DNA from: Mycobacterium sp. GA-1199
GTDB taxonomy: Bacteria > Actinomycetota > Actinomycetes > Mycobacteriales > Mycobacteriaceae
Direction: 5' to 3'
NCBI RefSeq assembly: GCF_001500045.1
Contig: NZ_LQIX01000023.1
Location: 1 to 64,000, forward strand
Length of the DNA stretch: 64,000 bases
The notes under the pieces are model-generated. The model saw only the letters and a program-made list of their open reading frames with translations, did not search any database and was not told the DNA's origin. Positions 18,042 through 26,994 of the stretch are shown here, in pieces. How positions within the stretch are numbered: position 1 is the stretch's first letter; the number at the start of each line of letters is the position of its first letter. A program made the position numbers and the translations under genes.

Positions 18042-19136
18042 TCAGGCACCTCTCGAGACGAGGTAGCGCTCGCGATGCAGGCGCGGGCCGCCGAACAACT
18101 GCAGGCCGGTGCGCGCTCTGCGCAAAAACAGGTGGGCGGGGTGCTCCCAGGTGAAACCGATACCGCCGTGCATCTGGATCGCGTTCATGGCGATGGTCTC
18201 GTAGGCCTCGGCGCAGGCGAAACCGGCCAATGCGACCGCCCCGTCGGCACTTTCGCTCCGCGTGGCCCTCTCGGCGGCCGCGTGCTGGGCGGCCGATGTC
18301 GCGTTCTCGACCTCGATCAGAAGGTCGGCGGCCATGTGCTTGAGCGCCTGGAAGCTGCCGATCTGGCGACCGAACTGGACGCGGGTCTTGAGGTAGTCGA
18401 CGGTCAGATCGAAGAGCCGGCGCGAGCCGCCCACCTGCTCGCCGGCCGAGGCGATCACGGCGTGGTCCAGGGCCTGCTGTACGGCGTCCCATCCGGCGGT
18501 GCCGAGCCGCCGCGCGGGTGTAGAAGCGAAGGTGAACGTCGACAACCGCACGGTCGGGTCGAAAACCGTTGCCGCGGTGCGGGTGAGACCCTCGGCGTCC
18601 GGCGCCACCTCGAAGACACCGACACCGTCGGCGGTGCGCGCGACGACGAGCAGGACATCGGCCACCTGACCCCAGGTGACGTAGTGTGCTGCGCCGGTGA
18701 GGGAGCCGTCGGCGCCGGCCTCGACGTCGACACCTTGCGCCGTCCAGGAGCCGGACTGTCCGGTGACCGCGACGGTGCCGATGGCCGTGCCGTCGGCGAG
18801 TCCCGGCAGGAGTCGGCGCTTGTCCTCGTCGGAGCCCGCGGCCTGCACGAGCGTCACCGTCAACACCGCGCTGGAGATGAACGGAGCGGGCAGAAGTGCC
18901 GCACCCGTCTCCTCGGCGACGGCCTCGAGCTCGAGTGCGCCGAAGCCCAGACCGCCGAGTTCGTCGTCGACGAGCATGCCGAGCAAGCCCTGATCGGCGA
19001 GCCGGCGCCACAAGTCGCGGTCGAAGCCGTCGTCGGAGGCCATCACTCTGCGCACGTCGTCCTCGGTGCACCTGTCACCCAGCAACTCGCGCACCGCCGA
19101 ACGCAGTTGCGCGCGCTCGGCCGCACTGATCGTCAT
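18042..19136 (-). CDS. Acyl-CoA dehydrogenase, small partner of a pair
   Basis: 364 residues from ATG 19136. A divergent ACAD with AEETGAALLPAPFISSAVL in the N-terminal helical domain, a beta domain with VTWGQVADVLLVVARTADG, and C-terminal YLKTRVQFGRQIGSFQALKH and AIQMHGGIGFTWEHPAHLFLRR. These last motifs contribute to FAD and acyl-chain binding. Its short, low-conservation middle region is typical of the second subunit in heterotetrameric mycobacterial FadE pairs. It is the first gene of the leftward operon; the 126 bp upstream should hold the promoter, but I see no clear operator there. Confidence 0.9.
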   Translation of the reverse strand: MTISAAERAQLRSAVRELLGDRCTEDDVRRVMASDDGFDRDLWRRLADQGLLGMLVDDELGGLGFGALELEAVAEETGAALLPAPFISSAVLTVTLVQAAGSDEDKRRLLPGLADGTAIGTVAVTGQSGSWTAQGVDVEAGADGSLTGAAHYVTWGQVADVLLVVARTADGVGVFEVAPDAEGLTRTAATVFDPTVRLSTFTFASTPARRLGTAGWDAVQQALDHAVIASAGEQVGGSRRLFDLTVDYLKTRVQFGRQIGSFQALKHMAADLLIEVENATSAAQHAAAERATRSESADGAVALAGFACAEAYETIAMNAIQMHGGIGFTWEHPAHLFLRRARTGLQLFGGPRLHRERYLVSRGA

Positions 19137-19262
19137 CCCAACCGCCTCTCCTGGCTAGCTGGGTCCATGGTTGGGCCTCGGCGGCCGGGTGTAAATCACG
19201 AATCGCGACACCGGGGGATTTCCGATTGGGACATCCGAGAGGCGGCCGGCGGGCCCGGGTCG

Positions 19263-19691
19263 CTACTGCATACGAGCCTGGCCCCGGCCGTCGATCAGGC
19301 TGTCGAGGCCCCGCTGCCACCGGGCGGAGCGGACGCGGTTACACACCGCGCGGGTGATCAGCACGACAGCCGCCGCCGTTCCGAGGGCAGCGAGCAGGAC
19401 GAGTGCGCCGGCCGTGACGGCTTCCATCGCCGCGTGGGGAGCCCCGCGCTTGGAGTCGAACAGTGCGGTGCCGACGGTGCCGGCGATCGGCACGGCGAAC
19501 AGTGACAAGGCGACGGCCAAGGTCATGATCAGGGCCTCGATCCGATCCACGGAGCGGACCAGGGGATCGCGCCCCCGCAGACGCATCAGCGCCGGCCACC
19601 TGGGCACGCGGAGGGTGAAGGTGGCCCACCCCTGGTCGTCACCCAACCGAACGACGTTCTGGGGTTGATCGTTGCGACCCGGGCGGTACAC
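19263..19691 (-). CDS. Short Rv1733c-like membrane protein
   Basis: 142 residues from GTG 19691 with a GGAGAG site just upstream. The core RDPLVRSVDRIEALIMTLAV plus LFAVPIAGTVGTALFDSKR, and the end LITRAVCNRVRSARWQRGLD, match the N- and C-terminal halves of M. tuberculosis Rv1733c as I recall it. Two transmembrane segments remain, but the roughly 70-residue loop that separates them in Rv1733c is almost absent here. Rv1733c is a DosR-regulon membrane protein of unknown function and a T-cell antigen. I find no good DosR box in the 190 bp shared with the divergent FNT gene. Confidence 0.8.
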   Translation of the reverse strand: MYRPGRNDQPQNVVRLGDDQGWATFTLRVPRWPALMRLRGRDPLVRSVDRIEALIMTLAVALSLFAVPIAGTVGTALFDSKRGAPHAAMEAVTAGALVLLAALGTAAAVVLITRAVCNRVRSARWQRGLDSLIDGRGQARMQ

Positions 19692-19884
19692 CGTGCTCTC
19701 CTCTCGCGCTGTTGCCTCTTTCACCCATGGTGAGCCCGATCGCCGCCCTTTGCTTGCCGGTGCCCGACAACCTCGACGCAGCCGGTTGTCGCCGTCCCAC
19801 AACGCCGTGAGCACGGGCCGGGGTGCTTCGGCGCGGCGGCGGACGGGTACCCCTGACCGTCATCGATTCGGGGAAGGGCCGCAC

Positions 19885-20700
19885 ATGAGCGAGACACAGC
19901 GACGTCAGATGGGTGAGTCGAACAGCCCGATCGAGGACGAGTTGGAGGGCGCCTTCGCGCGGATGGTCGACGAGGGCACCCAGCGTCTGCACCGGACGTG
20001 GCGCGAAGTTCTGGTCACCGGCTTCTTCGGCGGCACCGAGGTCGCGGTCGGCGTACTCGCCTACCTGTCGGTGTTGGCCGCCACGCACAACCACCTGCTC
20101 GCCGGTATCGCGTTCTCGATCGGGTTCCTCGCGCTGCTGCTCGGCCGCAGCGAGCTGTTCACCGAGGGGTTCCTGGTGCCGGTCACCACGGTCGTGGCCA
20201 AACGCGCCAGCGTCGGGCAGCTGCTGAAGCTCTGGAGCGGGACGCTGATCGCCAATCTCGTTGGGGGCTGGGCGATCATGTGGCTGATCATGACGGCCTA
20301 CCCGAAACTGCATGCGCAGACCATCGAGTCGGCCACCCACTTCGCCACCGCCCCGCTGTCGGCGGAGACGGTGACGCTGTCCCTGCTCGGCGGCATGGTC
20401 ATCACGTTGATGACGCGCATGCAGCACGGGACCGAGTCGACGTTCGGCAAGATCGCCGCCGCGGTCGCCGGCGGTTTCCTACTGGCCGGCCTACAGATGT
20501 TCCACTCGATTCTGGACTCGCTGTTGATCTTCGGTGCGCTCATCGCCGGTGCGCCATTCGGGTACGGCAACTGGGCGACGTGGTTCGGCTACACGGTCGT
20601 CGGCAACGTGGTGGGCGGTCTGCTGCTCGTGACCCTGCTTCGTCTGCTGCGCAGCAAGGACCGTCTCCAAGATGAGCGGCAGGAGGCGGATGCGTCATGA
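19885..20700 (+). CDS. Formate/nitrite transporter (FNT) family channel
   Basis: 271 residues from ATG 19885 with a GGGGAAGGG ribosome site. After a cytosolic N-terminus (about 45 residues) there are six hydrophobic segments: VTGFFGGTEVAVGVLAYLSV, IAFSIGFLALLLGRSELFTE, LWSGTLIANLVGGWAIMWL, LLGGMVITLMTRMQHG, GGFLLAGLQMFHSILDSLLI and FGYTVVGNVVGGLLLVTLL. GRSELFTEGFL and WSGTLIANLVG correspond to FNT omega-loop regions. The ion (formate, nitrite or hydrosulfide) cannot be told from sequence. It is divergent from the Rv1733c-like gene and 78 bp upstream of the phospholipase fusion. Confidence 0.88.
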   Translation: MSETQRRQMGESNSPIEDELEGAFARMVDEGTQRLHRTWREVLVTGFFGGTEVAVGVLAYLSVLAATHNHLLAGIAFSIGFLALLLGRSELFTEGFLVPVTTVVAKRASVGQLLKLWSGTLIANLVGGWAIMWLIMTAYPKLHAQTIESATHFATAPLSAETVTLSLLGGMVITLMTRMQHGTESTFGKIAAAVAGGFLLAGLQMFHSILDSLLIFGALIAGAPFGYGNWATWFGYTVVGNVVGGLLLVTLLRLLRSKDRLQDERQEADAS

Positions 20701-20778
20701 GCCGCGGGTGCGTCGGCAGCGTCGACTGCGGTCCTGAGACCCGGGAACGGAAGGTCGAGGCGCGATCACGGACACGCG

Positions 20779-22962
20779 ATGGATGAGTCGGCGCCGATCG
20801 GCGTGATCGTCGACATCGACGGCATGTTGCGGTTGGGAACAATTGCCCGGCAGTGGCTGCGCGTGCGGTCGAGGCTGCGCCGATCGACCACGGACAGGCG
20901 ATCGGTGTTCGGAATGCCGCACCTGGTTGGTGAACTGGCGCGCGGACGAGACGATCCCGTCGTCGTCTACGTGAGTGCCGTTCCCCAGAAGCATCGGCGT
21001 TCGCTGCGCAGAATGCTTGAACGGGACGGATACCCCGCGGGCCGGTTGCTCGCAGCGCCGGACACCAAAGCGCCGACCTGGTTGTTCGGTGGCGGCTTGA
21101 CCGCAAAACGGGCGGCCGTCGAAGGTGTTCTCGCCGACCGGCTCGACGTGCGGTGGGTATTGATCGGAGACGACGCAGGGCACGACCCCACCCTGTTCGG
21201 TGATCTTGTCCGCCGGGCGCCTGGGCGCATCGCTGCACTGGGGCTGCGACAGGCCGTCGACCCGCCCGCTGCGAGAACCGTTCGCTCCGTGGAGGTTTCC
21301 GATGTCCCGGTGGTGAAGGCCCCCAACGGTGTCGAGCTGCTGCCACACCTGCGCGAAGCGGCCGGGCTGGGGCCGGCTCGGGGTGGCTCGCCGGAGGACT
21401 GGCTGCTGACGGCCGCGGAGCGCGGGAACGACGCGAGCGGACTGCACGCCTTCACCGAAGGCAACACCGTGCGGCCATTGGTGCACGGCGACACGTACTT
21501 CGCTGCCCTTCTCGCCGCCTGCGAAGGACTCGGTGAGGATGATCTGCTCCTCTTGCTGGGCTGGCGGATGGACCGCACGGAGTTGCTTCGCACCGAAGGT
21601 CCGACCGTCTCGCGGGCGCTGCGGGCGGCGGCTCGACGCGGCGCGCACGTCCGCGGGCTCCTCTGGCGCTCATACCCGGCCGCGCTCGGCTACCAGCTCG
21701 GCCCCAACCGGGACTCCGCCCGCACCATCAACGCCGCCGGCGGTCACGTCATGCTCGACCAACGGGTGCGAGCCTTCGGCTCACATCACCAGAAGGCTTT
21801 CATCGCACGGTATCTCGCGCGGCCAAGCGAGGACGTCGCATTTCTCGGCGGCATCGACTGCGCGCACGGCCACCGCGACGACGCCGAACACGCCGGTGAT
21901 CCCCAACCGAGCGCCAGCAGCGATCGATACGGTCGTACCCCCGCACAACACGATGTGCAATTGGAGTTGCGCGGACCCGTCGTCGCCGACGTCGAACGCA
22001 CCTTCCGTGAACGTTGGCAAGACCGCACCGCGCTGTCGCGCCGGCCATGGGAGTGGGCCAACGACCGGATACACCGCCTCCCGAAAGCGGCGGTGCCACT
22101 GCCGACCCGGTCCGACCCCGCACCTGCCGGAACGTGCGCGGTGCAGATTCTGCGGACGTATCCGAGGCGCCGAACCAGCTGCTTCGCGCCGCGCGGGGAA
22201 CGCAGCATCGCGAGGGCATATGTCAAGGCGCTCAGCCGAGCCGAGCGACTCGTGTACATCGAAGACCAGTACCTGTGGTCGATCGACGTCGCCCGCCTGT
22301 TCGCGGCGGCGCTGCGCCGAACCCCGGGGCTGCAGCTGATCGCCGTGGTGCCCCGATTCAGCGACGTGGAGGACAGGTTCTCCCGGCAGGCAGCCCTGTT
22401 CGGCCACCACGAAGCGCTCGACATGGTGCGTGAGGCCGGCGGGGCACGGGTGCAGATCTTCGACATCGAAAACCACCGGGGGCTACCGGTGTACGTGCAC
22501 GCCAAGCTGTGCATCGTCGACGACGTGTGGGCACTGGTCGGCAGCGCGAACCTCAACATGAGGTCATGGACCTACGACGCCGAGATCGCCGCCGCCGTAC
22601 TCGACTCGCGGCGCGACCCGCGCGCACCGGAAGACCCGGCCGGGCTCGGAGACGGGGCGCGCCACTTCGCGCGCGAGCTACGGCTGCAACTCATGCGCGA
22701 GCACGTCGAGACACAGGACGACACAACCCTTCTCGACCTCGACCAGGCTGCCGGGACGATGCGGAGAAGTGCCGCGAACCTCGACGGCTGGTACCGGTCC
22801 GGCCGTCGCGGAACCCGGCCCACCGGACGTCTGCGCACGCATGTGCCGGTTTCCGCCGGCAAAAACCCGGGTTGGCACCGTTGGCTCGTCGAACCGGCCT
22901 ACCGCGCGGTGTACGACCCGGACGGACGACCCGCCTTCATGCGGCTCAGACGCAGCTACTGA
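20779..22962 (+). CDS. Fusion of App1-like phosphatase domain and phospholipase D
   Basis: 727 residues from ATG 20779. Residues 1-175 resemble the App1/DUF2183 phosphatidate-phosphatase domain: IVDIDGML (Asp12, Asp14; the usual DxDxT has lost its Thr), VVYVSAVPQKHRRSLRRML, GYPAGRLL and VLIGDDAGHDPTLF. From about 225 a PLD superfamily enzyme follows with both HKD motifs: HHQKAF (His337, Lys339) with VAFLGGIDCAHG, and VHAKLCIVDD (His574, Lys576) with GSANLNMRSW. PLD makes phosphatidic acid; App1-type enzymes dephosphorylate it to diacylglycerol, so one chain could run both steps, if the altered first domain is active. No signal peptide is seen. The pairing is uncommon in my knowledge. Confidence 0.88.
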   Translation: MDESAPIGVIVDIDGMLRLGTIARQWLRVRSRLRRSTTDRRSVFGMPHLVGELARGRDDPVVVYVSAVPQKHRRSLRRMLERDGYPAGRLLAAPDTKAPTWLFGGGLTAKRAAVEGVLADRLDVRWVLIGDDAGHDPTLFGDLVRRAPGRIAALGLRQAVDPPAARTVRSVEVSDVPVVKAPNGVELLPHLREAAGLGPARGGSPEDWLLTAAERGNDASGLHAFTEGNTVRPLVHGDTYFAALLAACEGLGEDDLLLLLGWRMDRTELLRTEGPTVSRALRAAARRGAHVRGLLWRSYPAALGYQLGPNRDSARTINAAGGHVMLDQRVRAFGSHHQKAFIARYLARPSEDVAFLGGIDCAHGHRDDAEHAGDPQPSASSDRYGRTPAQHDVQLELRGPVVADVERTFRERWQDRTALSRRPWEWANDRIHRLPKAAVPLPTRSDPAPAGTCAVQILRTYPRRRTSCFAPRGERSIARAYVKALSRAERLVYIEDQYLWSIDVARLFAAALRRTPGLQLIAVVPRFSDVEDRFSRQAALFGHHEALDMVREAGGARVQIFDIENHRGLPVYVHAKLCIVDDVWALVGSANLNMRSWTYDAEIAAAVLDSRRDPRAPEDPAGLGDGARHFARELRLQLMREHVETQDDTTLLDLDQAAGTMRRSAANLDGWYRSGRRGTRPTGRLRTHVPVSAGKNPGWHRWLVEPAYRAVYDPDGRPAFMRLRRSY

Positions 22963-22978
22963 ACAGCGGGGCGGCCCC

Positions 22979-24597
22979 TCAACGACACGCGTTGTTGCCG
23001 GCCCCGGGCAAGGCCAGGAACGTGACGGTCGCCGGTTCGAATGTGACGTCTCCCGCCGGTGTCGGTTCGCCAACGAGTGGCGGCATCTCATCGTTGGGGC
23101 CCAACTTCAGTTCGGTCCCGTTCAACTGAACGCTCTTGGCCTGGAGGTCATCTGACGACATCGACGAGAGGGTGTAGCTCTCACCGGGGGTCGGGATCGA
23201 CAGCGTCTGAGGTGCCTGCCTGTCGTTGTTGATCACCAGCAAGGCGACACCGCCGGGGGTGCCGCGCAGGCAGTGCGCGTAGACGTGGCGACCGGTTTCG
23301 ATGGGTATGCCCGAGTCCAGAACCGTCGTGCCCATGAGATTGCGCCACAGCCACGCGCCCCAGTAGTTCGGCTTCGGGGTCAACGTCTTGTCATCCAGTA
23401 GGCCGTAATCGCTGGCGACCAGCGTGTTGTGGGCGACCACCGCCACCTCCTGCCTGGCCAGTCGTCCCAACTGGTCGAGATATCGGAAGGTGTCGAGAAA
23501 TGTTCCGCCCCAGGGGTTTCCGCCACATGCGGCGTCGGCGGTTTCGGTATTCCAGAACTTCTTACCCCGCTCGAATTCGTCGCGGAGCGTCCGGTAGAAC
23601 TCGAGGGTCTGGTCGGTGCGCCGCAGCCACTGTTCGGTGAGCGCATCCTCGGGAGATGTCTGATTTCCCATCTGAATACACCGTCGCGAGACGGCACCGT
23701 AGTGATGGTAGGAGAAGGCGTCGACGCTTGCCGGTTGGGACTGCGCGAGCAGATCCCTGGTCTTCAGGAGGCCCTGGGCGCCGTAGGTCACGCCCCAGTC
23801 GCCGGTGGTCTCGCCGACGGAACCGGGCCCGAGGACGATCATGTCGGGCACCCGCTGGTCGGCGAACGCGCGGAACGACTGGAAGTCTCGGCCGTAGTCG
23901 CCCGCGTCATAACCCGTTGGCGCACCGCCCATTTCGGCTGCGGTCGGTTCGTTCATGAACTCGGCCGCGGCGATCTTCCCGCCGGCGGACTCGGTGAAAT
24001 CGATCCACCGGCGGGCCTGCTCGGGTGTCCAGGCGCCCGAGGGATTCCGCGTACCTGTGCCGGTCGCGAACGACGTGGCGATCCGGGCGTCGACCGCGTT
24101 GGCGAAGTCGATGACGCCTTTCCACTGCTCGTGCGTCAGTACGCCCATGAAGCCAGGGGGCGGCTCCGTGAGAGCCTCCGCCGTCTCGGGGAAGTACGTG
24201 GTGTTGGCCCACGTACCGCTGACGCGCACATAGGCGGGACCCAGTGCGGCGGCGAGCGTGCGCAACCGCGGGTTGCTCAGGTCGATCGGCGGGCGGTACT
24301 CGTAGAGAGCGGGATCATTCCCGACGGCGTGTCGCTGTCTTCTGGCGCGCTCGACGGCGACGGTTCCTGCAGCGCGGCTTCCAGTTCCGGACCGTAGGGT
24401 TTCCAGAATTTCCCGCCCGTCACCTCGAGCATCTCGACGTTGTAGGACTGGTACCGGTCGTCGATCGTGCCGACGTGACCCATGTCGGCGGGGGCGACCG
24501 AATCAGACGACTGCTGATTGGGTTCGGGTTCGGATTGGCATGCGGCGATGAGCCCTGTCACGCACACGAGCGCCCCCAGTCTGACGATGTTTCTCAT
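22979..24597 (-). pseudogene. GH79-like glycoside hydrolase lipoprotein, frameshifted
   Basis: The N-terminus starts at ATG 24597 after a GGAG site, with a lipoprotein signal (VCVTGLIAACQSE) and YQSYNVEMLEVTGGKFWKPYG. This frame ends in a stop near 24277. The family sequence continues in the frame one base back: LYEYRPPIDLSNPRLRTLAA, then RVSGTWANTTYF, down to 22979. The shift lies in a low-complexity linker, about 24310-24380. The main body is a clan-A barrel with EFMNEPT (acid/base Glu near 23949) and NTETADAACGGN (nucleophile Glu near 23544), like GH79 glucuronidases/heparanases. One base lost, or two gained, would explain it. It could be a sequencing error, a true pseudogene, or a gene restarted at an internal TTG near 24265 without its signal. 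Confidence 0.75.
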
Positions 24598-24679
24598 CCG
24601 CACTCCAGCCAATCGTTGTCGACCCGCTCAGCAGGGCGCCTACCCCGTGGCGACCGGGGCAAACGTTTGACGGTGCCGC

Positions 24680-26044
24680 TCACCGCGCGGGCCCCGGGTC
24701 GTGCGCGATCGGCACCTGGGCGCCGGCCGGGTAGGTGCCGAGCGGAAGAAGTCCGCTGTCCCATTGCCGCAGAACGGGATCGAAGATTCGCCATGCTTCG
24801 ACGGCCTCGTCGCCGGTGACCGAATACTCCTGGCCGCCGGTGAGAAAGTCGGAAAGGACGTAGCCGTAGGGCGGCAGGGCGGCCGGGGGAACCGGTGCGC
24901 TCAGCGACAACGGTTGATTACCCGCCGGCGGGCCCAGCGAGGAGCCGAGCATTTCCAGTCGAATGTCGTCGGGGCCGTCGATGCCGACCCACAGCGTCTG
25001 GTGGGCTCCTGCGTAGTGCACCACGAGGCCCTTACGCCGCTCGGGCAGCGCCTTACCCGCCCGCATCACGAACCTGGTGCCGCGCCAGCGCGGCGTGTCG
25101 ATCTCGAGATGGACTTCGGCCAGCGTCTCTGTTTGCCGCTCCGGGTCAACGCCGGGTTCGTTCACATAGTCCGGCACCGGTGTCCCGTCGGGAAGCACGC
25201 CGCTGGTGTAGCGGGCGCGGTGGGCCTTGAAGGTACCGTCGGGGCGTTGCGCGGCACGGGTTTTGCGCAACAGGGCCAATTTGGCCGCGTGGATGTCTGC
25301 GGACGCCGAAGTCGTCGGTGGTTCCATGGCGGCGACGCACAGGACCTGGGTCATATGGTTCTGCATGACGTCGCGGAGGGCACCGGCCTTGTCGTAGTAG
25401 GACGCCCGTCCTTCCAGAGCAAGCGTCTCGTCCCACAGCACGTCGATCTGCTCGATGTTTTCGTGATTCCAGGTGGCAGCGATCAGGGAATTCGAGACGC
25501 GAAAAGTCAACAGGTTGTGCACGTTCGTCATCCCCAGCGCGTGGTCGACACGATAGGTCCCGGCTTCGCCGGCGTCCCCGACGGCGCGCAGCAGAAACGC
25601 GTTGAGTTGTCGGGCGTTTCGCTCGTCGGTGCCGAAGGGTTTCTCGACCGCGACTCTGCTGCCCTCCGGCAGTGCGGTGCCGCTCAGCGCGTCGAGCGCG
25701 GATTCGACCAGAGCGGTCGGGAGGGCGATGTACACGCCGAGGGCGCCGCCGCCGCGAGCGATGTCGGTTACGACGCGGCGGACGGCATCGGCGTCGGTGA
25801 CGTCGAGTTGTCGATATGCCGCGGTGCCGGCGAGCCACTGTCCGACGTCGTCGCCCGTGTCGTCGGCCGCGGCGCGATGGACATGGGTTCGGAATTCGTC
25901 GTCCGTCCAGTCGTCGAAGGCGGCCCCGATGAGCCGGAACCCGGTGGGCAGCGCGTCGCACGCGCGAAGGCGAGCGAGCGCGGGTATCAGCAGTCGCGAC
26001 GTGAGGTCACCGGTGGCGCCGATGATCAACAATGTGGCGATCAT
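24680..26044 (-). CDS. Glucose-6-phosphate dehydrogenase-like protein (divergent)
   Basis: 454 residues from ATG 26044, whose ATGA overlaps the stop of the SMP-30 gene. NADP-binding IIGATGDLTSRLLIPALARL is at the N-terminus, VAVEKPFGTD supplies the active-site Lys, and the substrate region reads YRVDHALGMTNVHNLL where canonical enzymes have DHYLGK. The His is kept, but Tyr and Lys are replaced by Ala and Met, so this is a diverged paralogue whose sugar-phosphate specificity may differ. The C-terminal half has DKAGALRDVMQNHMTQVL, typical of the family. It should oxidise glucose-6-phosphate or a relative to the lactone. The lactonase-like gene before it fits. Confidence 0.88.
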   Translation of the reverse strand: MIATLLIIGATGDLTSRLLIPALARLRACDALPTGFRLIGAAFDDWTDDEFRTHVHRAAADDTGDDVGQWLAGTAAYRQLDVTDADAVRRVVTDIARGGGALGVYIALPTALVESALDALSGTALPEGSRVAVEKPFGTDERNARQLNAFLLRAVGDAGEAGTYRVDHALGMTNVHNLLTFRVSNSLIAATWNHENIEQIDVLWDETLALEGRASYYDKAGALRDVMQNHMTQVLCVAAMEPPTTSASADIHAAKLALLRKTRAAQRPDGTFKAHRARYTSGVLPDGTPVPDYVNEPGVDPERQTETLAEVHLEIDTPRWRGTRFVMRAGKALPERRKGLVVHYAGAHQTLWVGIDGPDDIRLEMLGSSLGPPAGNQPLSLSAPVPPAALPPYGYVLSDFLTGGQEYSVTGDEAVEAWRIFDPVLRQWDSGLLPLGTYPAGAQVPIAHDPGPAR

Positions 26045-26913
26045 CCGGCGTACTGCCTTACCGGGCGGCCCGTCACCCCGGGCCGAGTGCTGAAAAGCGA
26101 ACCGGCGAGCGGGTCTTCGCCGGGCGCCAGTCCTTCCCGCGACGTGGTGATGAACAGGGTGCCGAGGTCGTCGCCGCCGAACGCACAGGCGGTGACCTTG
26201 GGCGTGGGCAACGTGATCACCGCGTCGAGCCGGCCGTCCGGTGTGTACCGGTGCACGGCGCCACCGCCGGACAGCGCCGTCCAGACTCCGCCCTCGGCGT
26301 CGACGGTCAGCCCGTCGGGTCGGCCGTCGTTCGGGATTTCGACGAACGACCGCCGGTCGTGCAAGCCGATGTCCTCGTTCCACGAGAACGCGTCGACGCG
26401 GTGGGTGTCGGTGTCGTTGTAGTAGGCCAGATTGTCGTCGGGGGACCAATCCAAGCCGTTGGACACCGTGACATCGGTGAGAACGACGGTGACGGTGCCG
26501 TCGGCGGCGAGGCGGTACAGCGCGCCCGCGCCGGCCCGTTTGTCGTAGGCCATGGAGCCGCAGTAGAAGGATCCGTCCGGTGCGCATCCGCCCTCGTTCA
26601 TCCGCACGGTCGGGTCCGACCACACCGGCGGCAACGGCACCGTCGAGCCGTCCGGCTCCTCGAGGAGGAAGCCGCGCTCGACGGCGATGACGGCTCCTCC
26701 GCCTCGGCGCGGTCGTAGCGCCGCGGCGATCGTGCCGACCCTGGTCCGCGTGACCGAGCCGTCGTCGGCGAACGACAGGATGTCACCTGCCGTCATGTCC
26801 ACCCATCGCAGACCGCCCCAGGTGGGTGACCACACCGGTCCCTCGCCGTGCGAGGCGATCGAATCGGTGAGGCGGTCGACGTCCACGGCGCCTGTTATCC
26901 CCCGATACGACAT
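26041..26913 (-). CDS. SMP-30/gluconolactonase family lactonase
   Basis: 290 residues from ATG 26913 with a GAGGG site. Six-bladed propeller of the SMP-30/LRE family: GEGPVWSPTWGGLRWVD with the metal-ligand Glu, MNEGGCAPDGSFYCGSMAYD, SNGLDWSPDDNLAYYNDTDT with ligand Asn, and DGLTVDAEGGVW with ligand Asp. It hydrolyses sugar lactones, matching the product of the downstream dehydrogenase with which it overlaps by 4 bases. It is divergent from the sugar porter at 26995, and the 81 bp between holds both promoters and a GGTTAACC palindrome at 26914-26921. Confidence 0.9.
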   Translation of the reverse strand: MSYRGITGAVDVDRLTDSIASHGEGPVWSPTWGGLRWVDMTAGDILSFADDGSVTRTRVGTIAAALRPRRGGGAVIAVERGFLLEEPDGSTVPLPPVWSDPTVRMNEGGCAPDGSFYCGSMAYDKRAGAGALYRLAADGTVTVVLTDVTVSNGLDWSPDDNLAYYNDTDTHRVDAFSWNEDIGLHDRRSFVEIPNDGRPDGLTVDAEGGVWTALSGGGAVHRYTPDGRLDAVITLPTPKVTACAFGGDDLGTLFITTSREGLAPGEDPLAGSLFSTRPGVTGRPVRQYAG

Positions 26914-26994
26914 GGTTAACCCTCACTTGATCGTCAATACCGTCTTCTGTGGCCACGGGACGCCACCGCGATCGCGATGACGAGGAGGACCGCC

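Noticed and set aside
17946..19505. Plus-strand 519-codon frame opposite the acyl-CoA dehydrogenases
   Set aside because: Antisense shadow of two genes with complete ACAD motifs.
19692..19884. DosR box for the Rv1733c-like gene
   Set aside because: Only GGGTACCC-like fragments are present; nothing near the 18-20 bp DosR consensus.
24277..24612. Independent 111-residue lipoprotein
   Set aside because: Its N-terminal sequence continues smoothly into the GH79 frame after one shift; the tail after the linker is frame-shifted nonsense.
24701..26422. Plus-strand 573-codon frame opposite G6PDH and SMP-30
   Set aside because: Spans the junction of two real minus-strand genes and has no recognisable domain.
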